A stretch of 64,000 bases of DNA from an uncultured bacterium. GTDB lineage: Bacteria > Chloroflexota > Anaerolineae > J036 > Brachytrichaceae. The first letter of the stretch is position 1; each line of letters starts with the position of its first letter. Made by a program: the position numbers and the translations under genes. The stretch spans positions 18,957 through 82,956 of the forward strand of contig CAIQQO010000201.1 of the NCBI GenBank assembly GCA_903873965.1, written 5' to 3'. The notes beneath the pieces were generated by a model, which was given only the letters and a program-made list of their open reading frames with translations, made no database searches and was not told the origin of the DNA. This document shows, one piece after another, positions 53,562-63,021 of this stretch.

Positions 53562-54643
53562 AGGTCAAGCCTCGCTAGCAGGGCTTCGATCTTCGGCTCG
53601 ATGATCTGCGGTGTTGCTGAAAGGCGAATAGCCGTATCAGGGTCTTTCAAACCATGCCCGGTGAGTACTGCGACGACGCGCTTTCCGTGCAGGTTGATCT
53701 TGCCTTCGCGCAAAGCTTTGGCCAGACCAGCCAGTCCTGCAGCGGACGAGGGTTCACAGAACACGCCTTCGTGGCGCGCGACAAGCTGGTATGCGTGCAG
53801 GATTTCATCGTCACTCACAGCGTAAATCTGGCCGTCGGATTCTTCCAGAGCTGTCGCGGCTTCGTGCCAGCGTGCCGGATTGCCGATGCGAATAGCGGTA
53901 GCAATGGTTTCGGGATGCTCTACAACATGACCGAGGACGATGGGCGCCGATCCTGCTGCTTGTGCCCCCAGCAACTGTGGGCGATTTGACACTACATGAT
54001 CGTTGAAATACTCTTGGAAACCAAGCCAGTAGGCGGTGATATTTCCCGCATTGCCCACAGGCAGGCATAGCCAGTCGGGCGCATCCCCAAGGACATCGCA
54101 TACCTCAAAGGCAGCCGTTTTCTGTCCCTGTAACCTGGCTGGATTGATCGAGTTCACCAGTGCTATGGGCGCGCGCTGTGTTGCTTCCCGCACCATGCGC
54201 AGCCCGTCGTCGAATGACCCGTTGATTGAGATGACTTGCGCTCCGTAGCTCAAGGCGCCGGCGAGTTTTCCAGCGGCAATCTTGCCATCCGGCACCAGCA
54301 CCACGCACTTCAAGCCTGCGCGCGCGGCATAGGCCGCGGCAGACGCAGCCGTGTTGCCTGTGCTGGCACAGATGACGGCGCGTGCGCCATCCGCAACAGC
54401 CTGTGTCATGGCGGCGGTCATGCCGCGATCCTTAAAGGAGCCAGTTGGATTGAGTCCCTCATATTTCAGATACAGCTCGAAACCGCCACCCAGAATGGCG
54501 GCCAACGCAGGCGCTGGTATCAGCGGCGTGTTGCCTTCAAGCAAGGTGACGGGAGGCACCGATGAGGTCAGTGTTATGCGCTCGCGATAGTGTGCGATGA
54601 CGCCACGCCAGGGCGCAGATATACGGCTGGGTTGTAGTGACAT
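53558..54643 (-). CDS. thrC: Threonine synthase
   Basis: PLP enzyme that makes threonine from O-phosphohomoserine. The PLP lysine is in NPTGSFKDRGMT; CASTGNTAASAAAYA and PVGNAGNITAYW are the phosphate-binding and family loops. At 361 residues it belongs to the shorter class typical of archaea and Chloroflexota. It is coupled to thrB downstream, and the deleted MscS-like gene lies 60 bases upstream on the same strand. Confidence 0.97.
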   Translation of the reverse strand: MSLQPSRISAPWRGVIAHYRERITLTSSVPPVTLLEGNTPLIPAPALAAILGGGFELYLKYEGLNPTGSFKDRGMTAAMTQAVADGARAVICASTGNTAASAAAYAARAGLKCVVLVPDGKIAAGKLAGALSYGAQVISINGSFDDGLRMVREATQRAPIALVNSINPARLQGQKTAAFEVCDVLGDAPDWLCLPVGNAGNITAYWLGFQEYFNDHVVSNRPQLLGAQAAGSAPIVLGHVVEHPETIATAIRIGNPARWHEAATALEESDGQIYAVSDDEILHAYQLVARHEGVFCEPSSAAGLAGLAKALREGKINLHGKRVVAVLTGHGLKDPDTAIRLSATPQIIEPKIEALLARLDL

Positions 54644-54703
54644 AGAGGCGGATTGTACACGGAGAAAACCATAGGCAATGCTGCGACACTCGTCCGCATG
54701 GGT

Positions 54704-55051
54704 TTACAGGATGGGCAGCGATGCCTGGGTGAACGCTTCGCGGATGATGCGGTAGCCGTCGTGGAACACCTGCCAGTAATGCGTGTTGCTACAGTAAATA
54801 GACAGCGTGATCACAGTGCCGCCCGGGCCTAATGACGTGATTAGCAGCACGACATTCAAAAGCAAGTTTAATGATGATCGCGCATAACGTATGATTGTAG
54901 GATCGATCCGGCGCGCGAGCAGGCCTTTGCCGGTCAGCGCTACGGCATAGTGAATAAGAAGTCGCGCCATAATCCAGATGACGATAGCAATAACGATGTG
55001 GGTAGCGCTCTGGATAAGAAACGCAGCGATGTCGGCGGGGTTAATGGACAT
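54704..55051 (-). pseudogene. Internally deleted MscS-like mechanosensitive channel remnant
   Basis: The 115-residue ORF looks like both ends of a small MscS channel joined with the middle missing. The N-terminus has two membrane helices (IVIAIVIWIMARLLIHYAVAL, SSLNLLLNVVLLITSLGPGG), the second like the start of the pore helix. It then jumps to SIYCSNTHYWQVFHDGYRIIREAFTQASLPI, which fits the last strand and helix of the MscS cytoplasmic domain (pattern like RPWVxTxDYW..VxxDxxxxIKxAFDxAGIxIP). The pore-helix remainder, the beta domain and most of the alpha/beta domain are absent, yet the frame is open. Either an in-frame deletion left a dead gene, or a mini-protein is made. It starts divergently from the 1014-residue gene. 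Confidence 0.6.
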
Positions 55052-55141
55052 GTTTCACCTACAACAATATAGTGTACACCGCGCAGGTCAGCCCGTTCCG
55101 GTGGCGACTCTGGGTGATCCACCTAATACCACCGCGATTGT

Positions 55142-58100
55142 ATGGCGGAAACATTCATCTATATGCAGGCCCGGATGGCGTGTGATGTAATCGTGGCAGG
55201 CAGCGCTACAATCGAGCTGCAAATGGAACTGAACACACCGATAGACTATGGCGTGGGCGAATGGAATGCTAATGAACTGGGCAATCACCGGGTAGTGTTG
55301 CGCGTTAGCGATGCGACGGATGCCGTTCGCATTCGCATCCCGTGGCGGCGCAGAGATCAATCGCCCGAGGCAAAAGCCATCATCATCGTGGACGCTGCTA
55401 CGAACGAACCAGTGACTCATATCGCGAGGTTCGAAATCGGGCGTGAGTCTGGCGATATCGGTTTTCAGCCCGTAAGTGGCCCAGGCTTGTACTACGTGTA
55501 CTACTTGCCTTTCATCAACACGGGGCGTGTGAACTATCCTACGATTACCTATCCGCAAGCACCGCCCGCAACGGATTCGGCGTGGCTGGATCGCGTAACG
55601 GCGGAGCGCGACACTTTGCCGATGGCTGCAATCGTCGCGTTTGAAGCTGCTGATGAATTCAACCGATTTACTGAGATGGAAGTGATCGCGACTGAAGCCG
55701 AGGTGGATGTCTTATTAGCAACGTACCCGCACGCCAACTACTTCGTCTTTCCTGAAGATCGCGCGCACGTCATTCGAATGACCGACGATCTGCCGCAACG
55801 CTGGATTACAGCAAAGCCGGGTCAAACTTTACGTGGTGAAGCCTTGCGTGGTGAGTTCTACACTTTCCAACTGGGCGTTTTTGCGGCGCGCCAGGCAGCG
55901 ATGAATGTCCACCTTGTATTCAGTGATCTTCATGCCGAAGATGGTTTCACAGCGATACCGGCTGCGGCTCTGCGCTGCTTCAACCTGGCAGGTGTGTCGT
56001 GGGACGGGCGCGACTTTCAAAAAGTGTTGACCATACCGATGGGTAAGGTGCAGACACTGTGGTGTGGACTGGATGTTCCGGAAGATATAGCAGTGGGAGA
56101 GTATCGTGGGACGATCACAATTTCGGCGCAGAATGCATCCTCTACGACCATTGCCATTCATGTGACCGTTTTGCCCGATCAGATCGTAGATCATGGCGAC
56201 AACGAGATGAATCGGCTCTCGCGGTTGCGCTGGCTTGATTCGCGCATCGCACTCGATGATGAGGTCGTTGCCCCATTCACGCCTATGATCGTGCAGGGCA
56301 ACACGGTAGGCATTCTTGGGCGCGAGGTCAAGATTGGCCCCAATGGTTTACCACAGCAGATTACCAGTCGCTTTGCGCCGGAAATTACCCACTTGATCGA
56401 TGCAGGACGCGATGTACTGAGCGCGCCGCTTGCATTGCTGATTGAGTCGCCGAATGGCGCCGCTTTGCCTTGGACTCATGCGGGTGTGGTATTCACCTCA
56501 CAGACGCCGGGGCGCGTCACCTGGGAGGCGACAAGCGTTGCCGGTGTGATTGACGCACATGTACGTGCTGTCATGGAGTGCGATGGAAATATCGAATACA
56601 CTATGGCATTACGCGCCGGCGAGTCATGCGAACTAAACGATGTGCGCCTGGAGATACCAGTCGCGGGTGACGTGGCAAAGTACTCGATGGGACTGGGACT
56701 GAAGGGCGGCATTATCCCGGGTGAATATATATGGCAATGGGATGTGTCTAAAAATCAGGACGGTGCCTGGATTGGCGATGTCAACGCCGGCCTCCAGTTT
56801 ACGCTGAAAGACGAGTGCTACGAGCGGCCGCTGAATACGAATTTCTACCAGCTCAAGCCACTTGTGATGCCGTCATCTTGGTATAACGATGGGCGCGGAA
56901 GTATCAACATGCACGCGCAGGATGCACAAACATATATCGTGAAGTGCAGCAGTGGTCAGCGTACCTTCAAGGCGGGAGAAACGTTATATTACAACGTGCG
57001 ATTGCTCATCACGCCCTTCAAGCCTATTGATACCAACGCGCAGTGGTCAACGCGGTTCTATCATCGTTACAGTCCTCTCGATACTGTAGCTTCTGCGGGC
57101 GCTAACACCATCAATGTGCATCACGCTACGCCCGTGAATCCATATATCAACTACCCGTTCTTTCGCAACGACGATCTGAAAGCCTATGTCGATGCCGCAC
57201 ATGCGCGTGACATGAAGATGAAGTTGTACTACACCGTGCGCGAGTTGACGAACCGCGCGCCAGAATTGTTCGCCTTGCGCAGCCTCGGTGATGAAGTACT
57301 CACGCGCGGGCCGGGTGGCGGCTGGGCATGGCTGCAGGAGCACCTGGGTGAAGACTACATCGCGGGCTGGTTTGTGCCGGAACTGCAGGATGCGGCGGTG
57401 ATCAACAGCGGTATGTCGCGCTGGCTGAACTTTTATCTCGAAGGACTGGACTGGCTGGCGCGCCACATCGGCATTGATGGGTTGTATATCGATGACGTCG
57501 CCTATGACCGCACGATCATGAAGCGCGTCCGCAAGATACTGGATCGACACCGCTCAGGCGCAGTCATCGACCTGCACTCAGCCAATCAATACAATCCGCG
57601 CGATGGTTTTGCGAACAGCGCCGGTATATACATGGAACACTTCCCGTACCTCAATCGGTTGTGGTTCGGTGAGTATTTCGACTACAACGCCGCGCCTGAT
57701 TTCTGGCTGATCGAGATATCGGGGATACCGTTTGGCCTGATGGGCGAAATGCTGCAGGACGGTGGCAATCCCTGGCGCGGGATGATCTACGGTATGACCA
57801 GTCGCGCGCCGTGGGCAGGCAATCCACAGGCATTGTGGCAAGCCTGGGACGCGTTTGGTATGGCAGATAGCCGCATGATCGGATATTGGGTCGCGGGATG
57901 CCCTGTTCGAACCAGTCATCCAGAGGTACTTGCAACGGTCTATGTTGCTGAAGGGCGCGCGCTGATTGCCATTGCAAGCTGGGCCAAGGAGTCAGTTGTC
58001 GTTACGTTGAGTATCAATTGGACGGCACTGGGTATCGATCCGTCGCATGCCACATTGCGCGCGCCGGCGATGGCTGATTTTCAGGAGGCTGCGTGTTTCG

Positions 58101-58186
58101 AGTTTAATAGTTCGGCCGGGATGCAGAAGCAGAGCAGTGATATTCCGGTCGAGCCCGGGCGTGGCTGGCTGCTCGTGGTTGGGTAA
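55142..58186 (+). CDS. Large glycoside-hydrolase-like protein (GH123/DUF6067-like)
   Basis: The 1014-residue protein has a beta-rich N-terminal half (about 1-620) with immunoglobulin- or jelly-roll-like repeats, then a TIM-barrel-like half (about 650-930): NVHHATPVNPYINYPFF, MKLYYTVRELTNRAPELFALRS, GIDGLYIDDVAYDR and VIDLHSANQYNP. The IDDVAYD and LHSAN phrases recall the GH123/DUF6067 group, N-acetylgalactosaminidase-like enzymes, where an Asp-Glu or Asp-Asp pair acts with substrate assistance. A C-terminal beta sandwich (LIAIASWAKESVVVTLSI) ends it. There is no signal peptide. The start at 55142 is the ORF-track one; the ATG at 55163 is possible. It stands alone. Confidence 0.7.
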   Translation: MAETFIYMQARMACDVIVAGSATIELQMELNTPIDYGVGEWNANELGNHRVVLRVSDATDAVRIRIPWRRRDQSPEAKAIIIVDAATNEPVTHIARFEIGRESGDIGFQPVSGPGLYYVYYLPFINTGRVNYPTITYPQAPPATDSAWLDRVTAERDTLPMAAIVAFEAADEFNRFTEMEVIATEAEVDVLLATYPHANYFVFPEDRAHVIRMTDDLPQRWITAKPGQTLRGEALRGEFYTFQLGVFAARQAAMNVHLVFSDLHAEDGFTAIPAAALRCFNLAGVSWDGRDFQKVLTIPMGKVQTLWCGLDVPEDIAVGEYRGTITISAQNASSTTIAIHVTVLPDQIVDHGDNEMNRLSRLRWLDSRIALDDEVVAPFTPMIVQGNTVGILGREVKIGPNGLPQQITSRFAPEITHLIDAGRDVLSAPLALLIESPNGAALPWTHAGVVFTSQTPGRVTWEATSVAGVIDAHVRAVMECDGNIEYTMALRAGESCELNDVRLEIPVAGDVAKYSMGLGLKGGIIPGEYIWQWDVSKNQDGAWIGDVNAGLQFTLKDECYERPLNTNFYQLKPLVMPSSWYNDGRGSINMHAQDAQTYIVKCSSGQRTFKAGETLYYNVRLLITPFKPIDTNAQWSTRFYHRYSPLDTVASAGANTINVHHATPVNPYINYPFFRNDDLKAYVDAAHARDMKMKLYYTVRELTNRAPELFALRSLGDEVLTRGPGGGWAWLQEHLGEDYIAGWFVPELQDAAVINSGMSRWLNFYLEGLDWLARHIGIDGLYIDDVAYDRTIMKRVRKILDRHRSGAVIDLHSANQYNPRDGFANSAGIYMEHFPYLNRLWFGEYFDYNAAPDFWLIEISGIPFGLMGEMLQDGGNPWRGMIYGMTSRAPWAGNPQALWQAWDAFGMADSRMIGYWVAGCPVRTSHPEVLATVYVAEGRALIAIASWAKESVVVTLSINWTALGIDPSHATLRAPAMADFQEAACFEFNSSAGMQKQSSDIPVEPGRGWLLVVG

Positions 58187-58206
58187 ATATCAGTCTGGGA
58201 TTGTCT

Positions 58207-58236
58207 CGGCTTGTTCCGCATCTGCGGAACAAGCCG
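58207..58236. terminator. Perfect 14-pair hairpin after the GH123-like gene
   Basis: CGGCTTGTTCCGCA-TC-TGCGGAACAAGCCG is a perfect stem about 20 bases past the stop. It lies between the convergent GH123-like and inositol-phosphate synthase genes and probably ends transcription, though no T run follows on either side. Confidence 0.7.
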
Positions 58237-58332
58237 ATCATGTTGAAAAGGACTGCCCTCTCTTTCCCCAAGGTCTGCATGGCTATTCGCGTTGCAGCCA
58301 CAGCGCTTGGGTGTAATCAGGGCAACGCGACG

Positions 58333-59448
58333 TTATGCGCCTTTAATAAAATCCTCGACTTTCGTGTGCGCTACATCGTCGATGTACTGTTCCGGTGGCG
58401 ATTTCATAAAGTACGAAGACGGCGCAAACAGCGCGCCTTTCATCCCGCGATCCAAACCGATCTTGGCGCATCTGACGGCGTCGATGACAACACCGGCGCT
58501 ATTCGGGCTGTCCCATACTTCCAGCTTCAACTCGGCTAGTAATGGCACATCGCCAAAAGTCGTACCTTCCATGCGGATGTAACAGAACTTTCGATCCGTC
58601 AACCATGGCACGTAATCACTCGGTCCGACGTGGACATTGTCTGGGTCCATTTCGTATGGAATCTGTGATGTGACGGCATTGGTCTTACTGATCTTCTTTG
58701 ATTCCAGGCGCTCGCGCTCCAGCATATTCATGAAGTCCGTATTGCCGCCAAAGTTCAATTGATAAGTGCGGTCGATGCGGACGCCACGGTCGACAAACAG
58801 GTGCGCCAGCATGCGGTGCGTGATGGTCGCGCCGACCTGGCTTTTGATGTCATCGCCAATGACCACCGAACCGGCTTCTTCAAAGCGACGCTGCCAATAA
58901 TGCTCGCGCGCAATAAAGACCGGAATACAGTTCACCAGACCACAACCTGCCTGCAACACTTGTTCGACATACCATTTGGTGGCCTGTTCGCTGCCGACAG
59001 GGAGATAGTTGATGACGACATCGGTCTGTGTATCTTTGAGAATCTTGACGATATCGGCGGTCTCGCCTGGTGCTTTCTTGATGATCCGCGATAGGTACTT
59101 ACCCAGGCCATCGTGTGTCATGCCGCGATGAACGCAGCAACCCATATAGGGAACGTCTGCAAATTTGATGGTGTTATTCGGCTTGGTGTAGATGGCTTCA
59201 CTCAGGTCCTTGCCAACCTTGTTCGAATCGATGTCAAAGGCAGCCGTGAACTCGATATCGCTGATGTGGTAGCCGCCAAGTCGCACGTGCATCAGCCCGG
59301 GTACTCGGTCGGTGTCCTTGGCATTGCGATAGTAGTGCACGCCCTGTATAAGTGAACTGGCGCAGTTGCCGACGCCGATGATGGCGACACGCACCTTTTT
59401 GCTGTTCTTTGGTCTAGCCTGTTGCACTGAATTATCCAATTGATCCAT
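58333..59448 (-). CDS. ino1: Inositol-3-phosphate synthase
   Basis: Converts glucose-6-phosphate to 1D-myo-inositol-3-phosphate with NAD as bound cofactor; this opens inositol-lipid or inositol-solute synthesis. The 371-residue protein has the NAD loop [15 protein letters not shown], and conserved [36 protein letters not shown] and LNFGGNTDF. It matches the short archaeal/actinobacterial type. The PadR-type regulator gene lies just upstream, on the same strand, 22 bases away, and may be co-transcribed. Confidence 0.96.
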   Translation of the reverse strand: MDQLDNSVQQARPKNSKKVRVAIIGVGNCASSLIQGVHYYRNAKDTDRVPGLMHVRLGGYHISDIEFTAAFDIDSNKVGKDLSEAIYTKPNNTIKFADVPYMGCCVHRGMTHDGLGKYLSRIIKKAPGETADIVKILKDTQTDVVINYLPVGSEQATKWYVEQVLQAGCGLVNCIPVFIAREHYWQRRFEEAGSVVIGDDIKSQVGATITHRMLAHLFVDRGVRIDRTYQLNFGGNTDFMNMLERERLESKKISKTNAVTSQIPYEMDPDNVHVGPSDYVPWLTDRKFCYIRMEGTTFGDVPLLAELKLEVWDSPNSAGVVIDAVRCAKIGLDRGMKGALFAPSSYFMKSPPEQYIDDVAHTKVEDFIKGA

Positions 59449-59470
59449 AGTAATCTCCTATTGCCAATGA

Positions 59471-60004
59471 TTAGATCATACTCCCGGATTTAATGTGATC
59501 CAGCCAGTCGATGATGGCCGACATTTCACATTGCCGAAACTCAAGCACGAGTTTGTAGTACGAATCTTGTGTCTCCTGACGTGCTTGCTTCAAAGATAGC
59601 ACTCGTTCGCTGAACAGGGCTGTTTGAGCGGCGATCAGGTGATCCAGCCCCGGTAATTGCAGCCGACGAAAGAGATACAGTCTGGCCGGAAACTCCAGGC
59701 GAAAGTGTCTGCCATGCTGGGTAGGTTGGTGCAGCCAATCCAGGAAGATCGTTTGCCCCGCAGCGGTGATGGCATATACATTGCGCGCCGGTCGGTTGCT
59801 TTGGGTTTCAGTCTGAACGACCAGCAATTCCTTTCTGGTCAGTTGTTTCATGTGAGCATAAAGATGGCTCTGCCCGATATGCCAGACTTTACCTAACTCC
59901 CGGTTGATTTCCTGGTAGAGATTGTATGGATGGCGTGGTTTCAGCATCATAAATCCTAATAACACGGGTTCTGGTGAAATGGGGGCTTCAACCTGTTTGG
60001 TCAT
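59471..60004 (-). CDS. PadR-family transcriptional regulator
   Basis: A 177-residue regulator with a PadR winged helix (VLLGFMMLKPRHPYNLYQEINRELGKVWHIGQSHLYAHMKQL, quoted in part) and a C-terminal helical dimerisation domain. It lies divergent from the molybdenum hydroxylase gene and just upstream of ino1. A perfect palindrome sits before its start, so self-control and control of the hydroxylase are both likely. PadR proteins often respond to phenolic compounds or drugs. Confidence 0.9.
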   Translation of the reverse strand: MTKQVEAPISPEPVLLGFMMLKPRHPYNLYQEINRELGKVWHIGQSHLYAHMKQLTRKELLVVQTETQSNRPARNVYAITAAGQTIFLDWLHQPTQHGRHFRLEFPARLYLFRRLQLPGLDHLIAAQTALFSERVLSLKQARQETQDSYYKLVLEFRQCEMSAIIDWLDHIKSGSMI

Positions 60005-60061
60005 TCTGGCACCTATGATGCGCTTCGTGAGACTAGTGATGGCTGCATGCTTTCGTATGAA

Positions 60062-60080
60062 ATACTCACACTATGAGTAT
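60062..60080. promoter_or_regulatory. Palindromic operator between PadR gene and molybdenum hydroxylase
   Basis: ATACTCA-CACTA-TGAGTAT is a perfect 7+5+7 inverted repeat in the divergent intergenic region. Its place suggests that the PadR-type protein binds here and controls both directions. Confidence 0.7.
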
Positions 60081-60199
60081 CACAAACAATATAAGGAATT
60101 TCGCTAGTTTTGTCAAATGCGTGATTTTTACTCTTTGACCTATTGAAAAGCTTCGAGGACTATGATAAATATCTTACATACACCACAAGGAGAGATGCA

Positions 60200-62935
60200 A
60201 TGCAAAAGATTAATCTCAACATTAACGGTATGTCCAAGACGATGATCGTCGACCCCGAGGCCAGTCTGGCCGATGTACTTCGTAAACAAGCGTTACTGAC
60301 AGGCGTCAAGGTTTCATGCAATGATGGCCATTGCGGAGCATGCTCTGTCATTCTCGATGGCAAACTCACACTGGCTTGTGTCATTAAGATGAAGCGAGTG
60401 CCGGATGGCGCTAAGGTAGTTACGGTGGAAGGGATCGGCCAACCCGGTAATCTCCATCCGATTCAAATGGCGCTCATTGCGCACGGCGCCGCACAATGCG
60501 GCTTTTGCATGCCAGGCTTTGTCGTATCGACAAAAGCTTTGCTGGACCAGAATCCCAGTCCGACGCGCGAGCAGGTGCGCACATGGTTTACGCAGCACCA
60601 CAATGCATGCCGCTGCAACGGTTACAAACCCACGGTTGACGCTGTCATGGACGCAGCCGCTGTTCTGCGCGGTGAAATGAAACGCGAAGAACTCGAGTTC
60701 AAAATGCCCGCTGACGGCAGAATCTGGGGCAGCAAATACCCCCGGCCTACTGCTGCCGCGAAGGTGACTGGTACATTGGACTATGGCCAGGACTTAGGTA
60801 TGAAGCTTCCGCCCAATACCCTCCAACTGGCCCTGGTACAGGCCAAGGTATCGCACGCTAACATCCTGTCGATTGACACCTCGAAAGCCGAGAAGATGGA
60901 CGGCGTTCACAGCGTCATCACTCACAAGGATGTGAAAGGTAAGAACCGCATTACGGGACTGATTACTTTCCCGACAAATAAGGGCGATGGCTGGGATCGA
61001 CCGATTCTATGCGACACGAAAGTCTTTCAGTATGGCGATGCTATTGCCATCGTGTGTGCTGACACCATTGAGCAGGCGAAAGCGGCTGCCGATACGGTGA
61101 AGGTTGAACTGGAACAATTGCCTGCCTACATGAGCGCGCCTGCTGCGATGGCGCCGGATGCAATCGAAATACACCCCGGCACACCTAATGTGTACTACGA
61201 GCAGAAAATCGCCAAGGGGCCGGCAACAGCACCGATTATGGAGTCTGCGCCCTACGTCGTCGAAGGTAGCTTCTATCTGCAGCGCCAGCCTCATTTGACG
61301 ATTGAGAGTGATATGGGCTTTGCCTACTTTGACGAGAAGGAAAACCTGACCATCCACTCCAAGTCCATCGGTTTGTATCTGCACCTTTATATGATCGCGC
61401 CTGGCATCGGCATCGACGCGAGCAAGTTGCGCATGGTTCAGAACCCGGCTGGTGGCACGTTTGGCTACAAGTTCAGCCCGACAATGGAAGCCCTGCTGGG
61501 TGTGGCGTGTTTGGCGACCCATCGTCCGGTGTATCTTGAATACGATTATCAGCAGTACATGCAGTACACCGGCAAGCGCTCACCCTTCTTCATCGACATG
61601 AAGATGGCTGCTGACAAAGATGGCAAGATTGTTGCTATGGAAACGGACTGGACGGTTGACCATGGCCCGTATTCCGAATTTGGCGATTTATTGACTCTGC
61701 GTGGCGCACAATACATGGGTGCGGGTTATAACATCCCAAGCATTCGTGGAAATGGCCGCACAGTGGCGACCAATCATGTCTGGGGCGCTGCTTTCCGTGC
61801 CTACGGTTCTCCGCAAGCATTTCTGGCGTCCGAAAGCCTGGTGGATGAACTCGCTGAGAAGATTGGCATGGACCCGCTGGAGTTGCGCTATTTGAATGTG
61901 TATCGAGCTGGTTCAACCACGCCGACCGGTCAAGACCCTGAGGTCTATTCGCTGCCCGAAATGCTCGATGCGCTTCGCCCGCTGTATAAAGAAGCCAGGG
62001 AAAAGGCCAGCCTAAGCTCCACAGCAGAGAACAAAAAGGGTGTTGGCATCTCCATTGGTATCTACGGTTGCGGCTTAGACGGTGTTGATGGCGCTGAAGC
62101 GAAGATTGAGTTGACCAAAGATGGTGTCACCGTTTATGCCACTTGGCAGGATCACGGCCAGGGCGCTGATATGGGTGTGCTGGGTACTGCCCACGAAGCT
62201 CTGCGGCCATTAGGTCTGCGACCCGATCAGATTCGCTTGACCTTGAACGACACTGGAACAGCTCCCAACGGTGGGCCTTCCGGCGGCAGTCGCAGTCAGC
62301 TGGTCATTGGTAACGCCATCAAGAACGGCTGCGAACAACTGATTGGCGCGCTGACCAAGGCCGACGGCACGTTCCGAACCTTTGACCAGATGGTTGCCGA
62401 TGGCTTGCCATTGACCTTCAACGGTAAATGGGCTGCCTCGATGAACAGCAACTGCGATGAGAATGCGCAGGGAAAGCCATTTGCAGTTTACATGTATGGC
62501 GCGTTCATGGCGGAAGTGAATGTCAATACCAAGACGGGGAAGACTACCGTCGAGGGTATGACTGTCATGGCCGACATTGGCAAGATCAATAACAAGCTGG
62601 TCGTCGATGGACAGATTTATGGCGGCGTCGCTCAAGGTATCGGTCTGGCATTATCTGAAGACTTCGAAGATATAGAGAAGCACAGCACGATGTTGGGCGC
62701 TGGTATTCCTTACGCCAGGGATATCCCCGATAAGTTTGACATCCGCTATTTCGAGAATGCGCGCGACAACGGCCCGTTCGGTGCAGCCGGCGTCGGGGAA
62801 CTGCCGCTGACATCACCGCATGTCGCCATTATTAACGCTATCAACAATGCAACAGGTGTCCGTATCCGTAACCTGCCAGCGCGCCCGGACAAGGTGCTGA
62901 GCGGCCTTAAGCAGCTTGAAGCTCAACCTGCATAA
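60200..62935 (+). CDS. Molybdenum hydroxylase, aldehyde oxidoreductase (Mop) type, two Fe-S clusters and no FAD domain
   Basis: A 911-residue enzyme of the xanthine oxidase family. It starts at MQKINLNINGMSK (60200), where AAGGAGA lies seven bases upstream; the ORF-track start at 60143 is longer. The N-terminal ferredoxin has SCNDGHCGACSV...C, and the second [2Fe-2S] domain has QCGFCMPGF...CRCNGY. The molybdopterin domains follow from about residue 185: YPRPTAAAKVTGTLDYGQD, the substrate-channel GGTFGYKF, WGAAFRAYGSPQAFLASE, and the C-terminal GAAGVGELPLTSPHVAIINAI with the catalytic Glu. There is no flavin domain, as in Desulfovibrio Mop (about 907 residues), so electrons must go to a partner, likely the next gene. 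The substrate may be an aldehyde or N-heterocycle. Confidence 0.92.
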   Translation: MQKINLNINGMSKTMIVDPEASLADVLRKQALLTGVKVSCNDGHCGACSVILDGKLTLACVIKMKRVPDGAKVVTVEGIGQPGNLHPIQMALIAHGAAQCGFCMPGFVVSTKALLDQNPSPTREQVRTWFTQHHNACRCNGYKPTVDAVMDAAAVLRGEMKREELEFKMPADGRIWGSKYPRPTAAAKVTGTLDYGQDLGMKLPPNTLQLALVQAKVSHANILSIDTSKAEKMDGVHSVITHKDVKGKNRITGLITFPTNKGDGWDRPILCDTKVFQYGDAIAIVCADTIEQAKAAADTVKVELEQLPAYMSAPAAMAPDAIEIHPGTPNVYYEQKIAKGPATAPIMESAPYVVEGSFYLQRQPHLTIESDMGFAYFDEKENLTIHSKSIGLYLHLYMIAPGIGIDASKLRMVQNPAGGTFGYKFSPTMEALLGVACLATHRPVYLEYDYQQYMQYTGKRSPFFIDMKMAADKDGKIVAMETDWTVDHGPYSEFGDLLTLRGAQYMGAGYNIPSIRGNGRTVATNHVWGAAFRAYGSPQAFLASESLVDELAEKIGMDPLELRYLNVYRAGSTTPTGQDPEVYSLPEMLDALRPLYKEAREKASLSSTAENKKGVGISIGIYGCGLDGVDGAEAKIELTKDGVTVYATWQDHGQGADMGVLGTAHEALRPLGLRPDQIRLTLNDTGTAPNGGPSGGSRSQLVIGNAIKNGCEQLIGALTKADGTFRTFDQMVADGLPLTFNGKWAASMNSNCDENAQGKPFAVYMYGAFMAEVNVNTKTGKTTVEGMTVMADIGKINNKLVVDGQIYGGVAQGIGLALSEDFEDIEKHSTMLGAGIPYARDIPDKFDIRYFENARDNGPFGAAGVGELPLTSPHVAIINAINNATGVRIRNLPARPDKVLSGLKQLEAQPA

Positions 62936-63021
62936 GCAGGTCCTTGATCTCCAACTTACTAATGGGCGTGAATGGCGAGACTTAAGTTCGTCATTCACGC
63001 CGGTTCAATACGCAACTGGGC

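Noticed and set aside
57900-57925. GTTCGAACC as a tRNA T-loop
   Set aside because: It lies within the GH123-like coding frame and no acceptor or anticodon arm fits around it.
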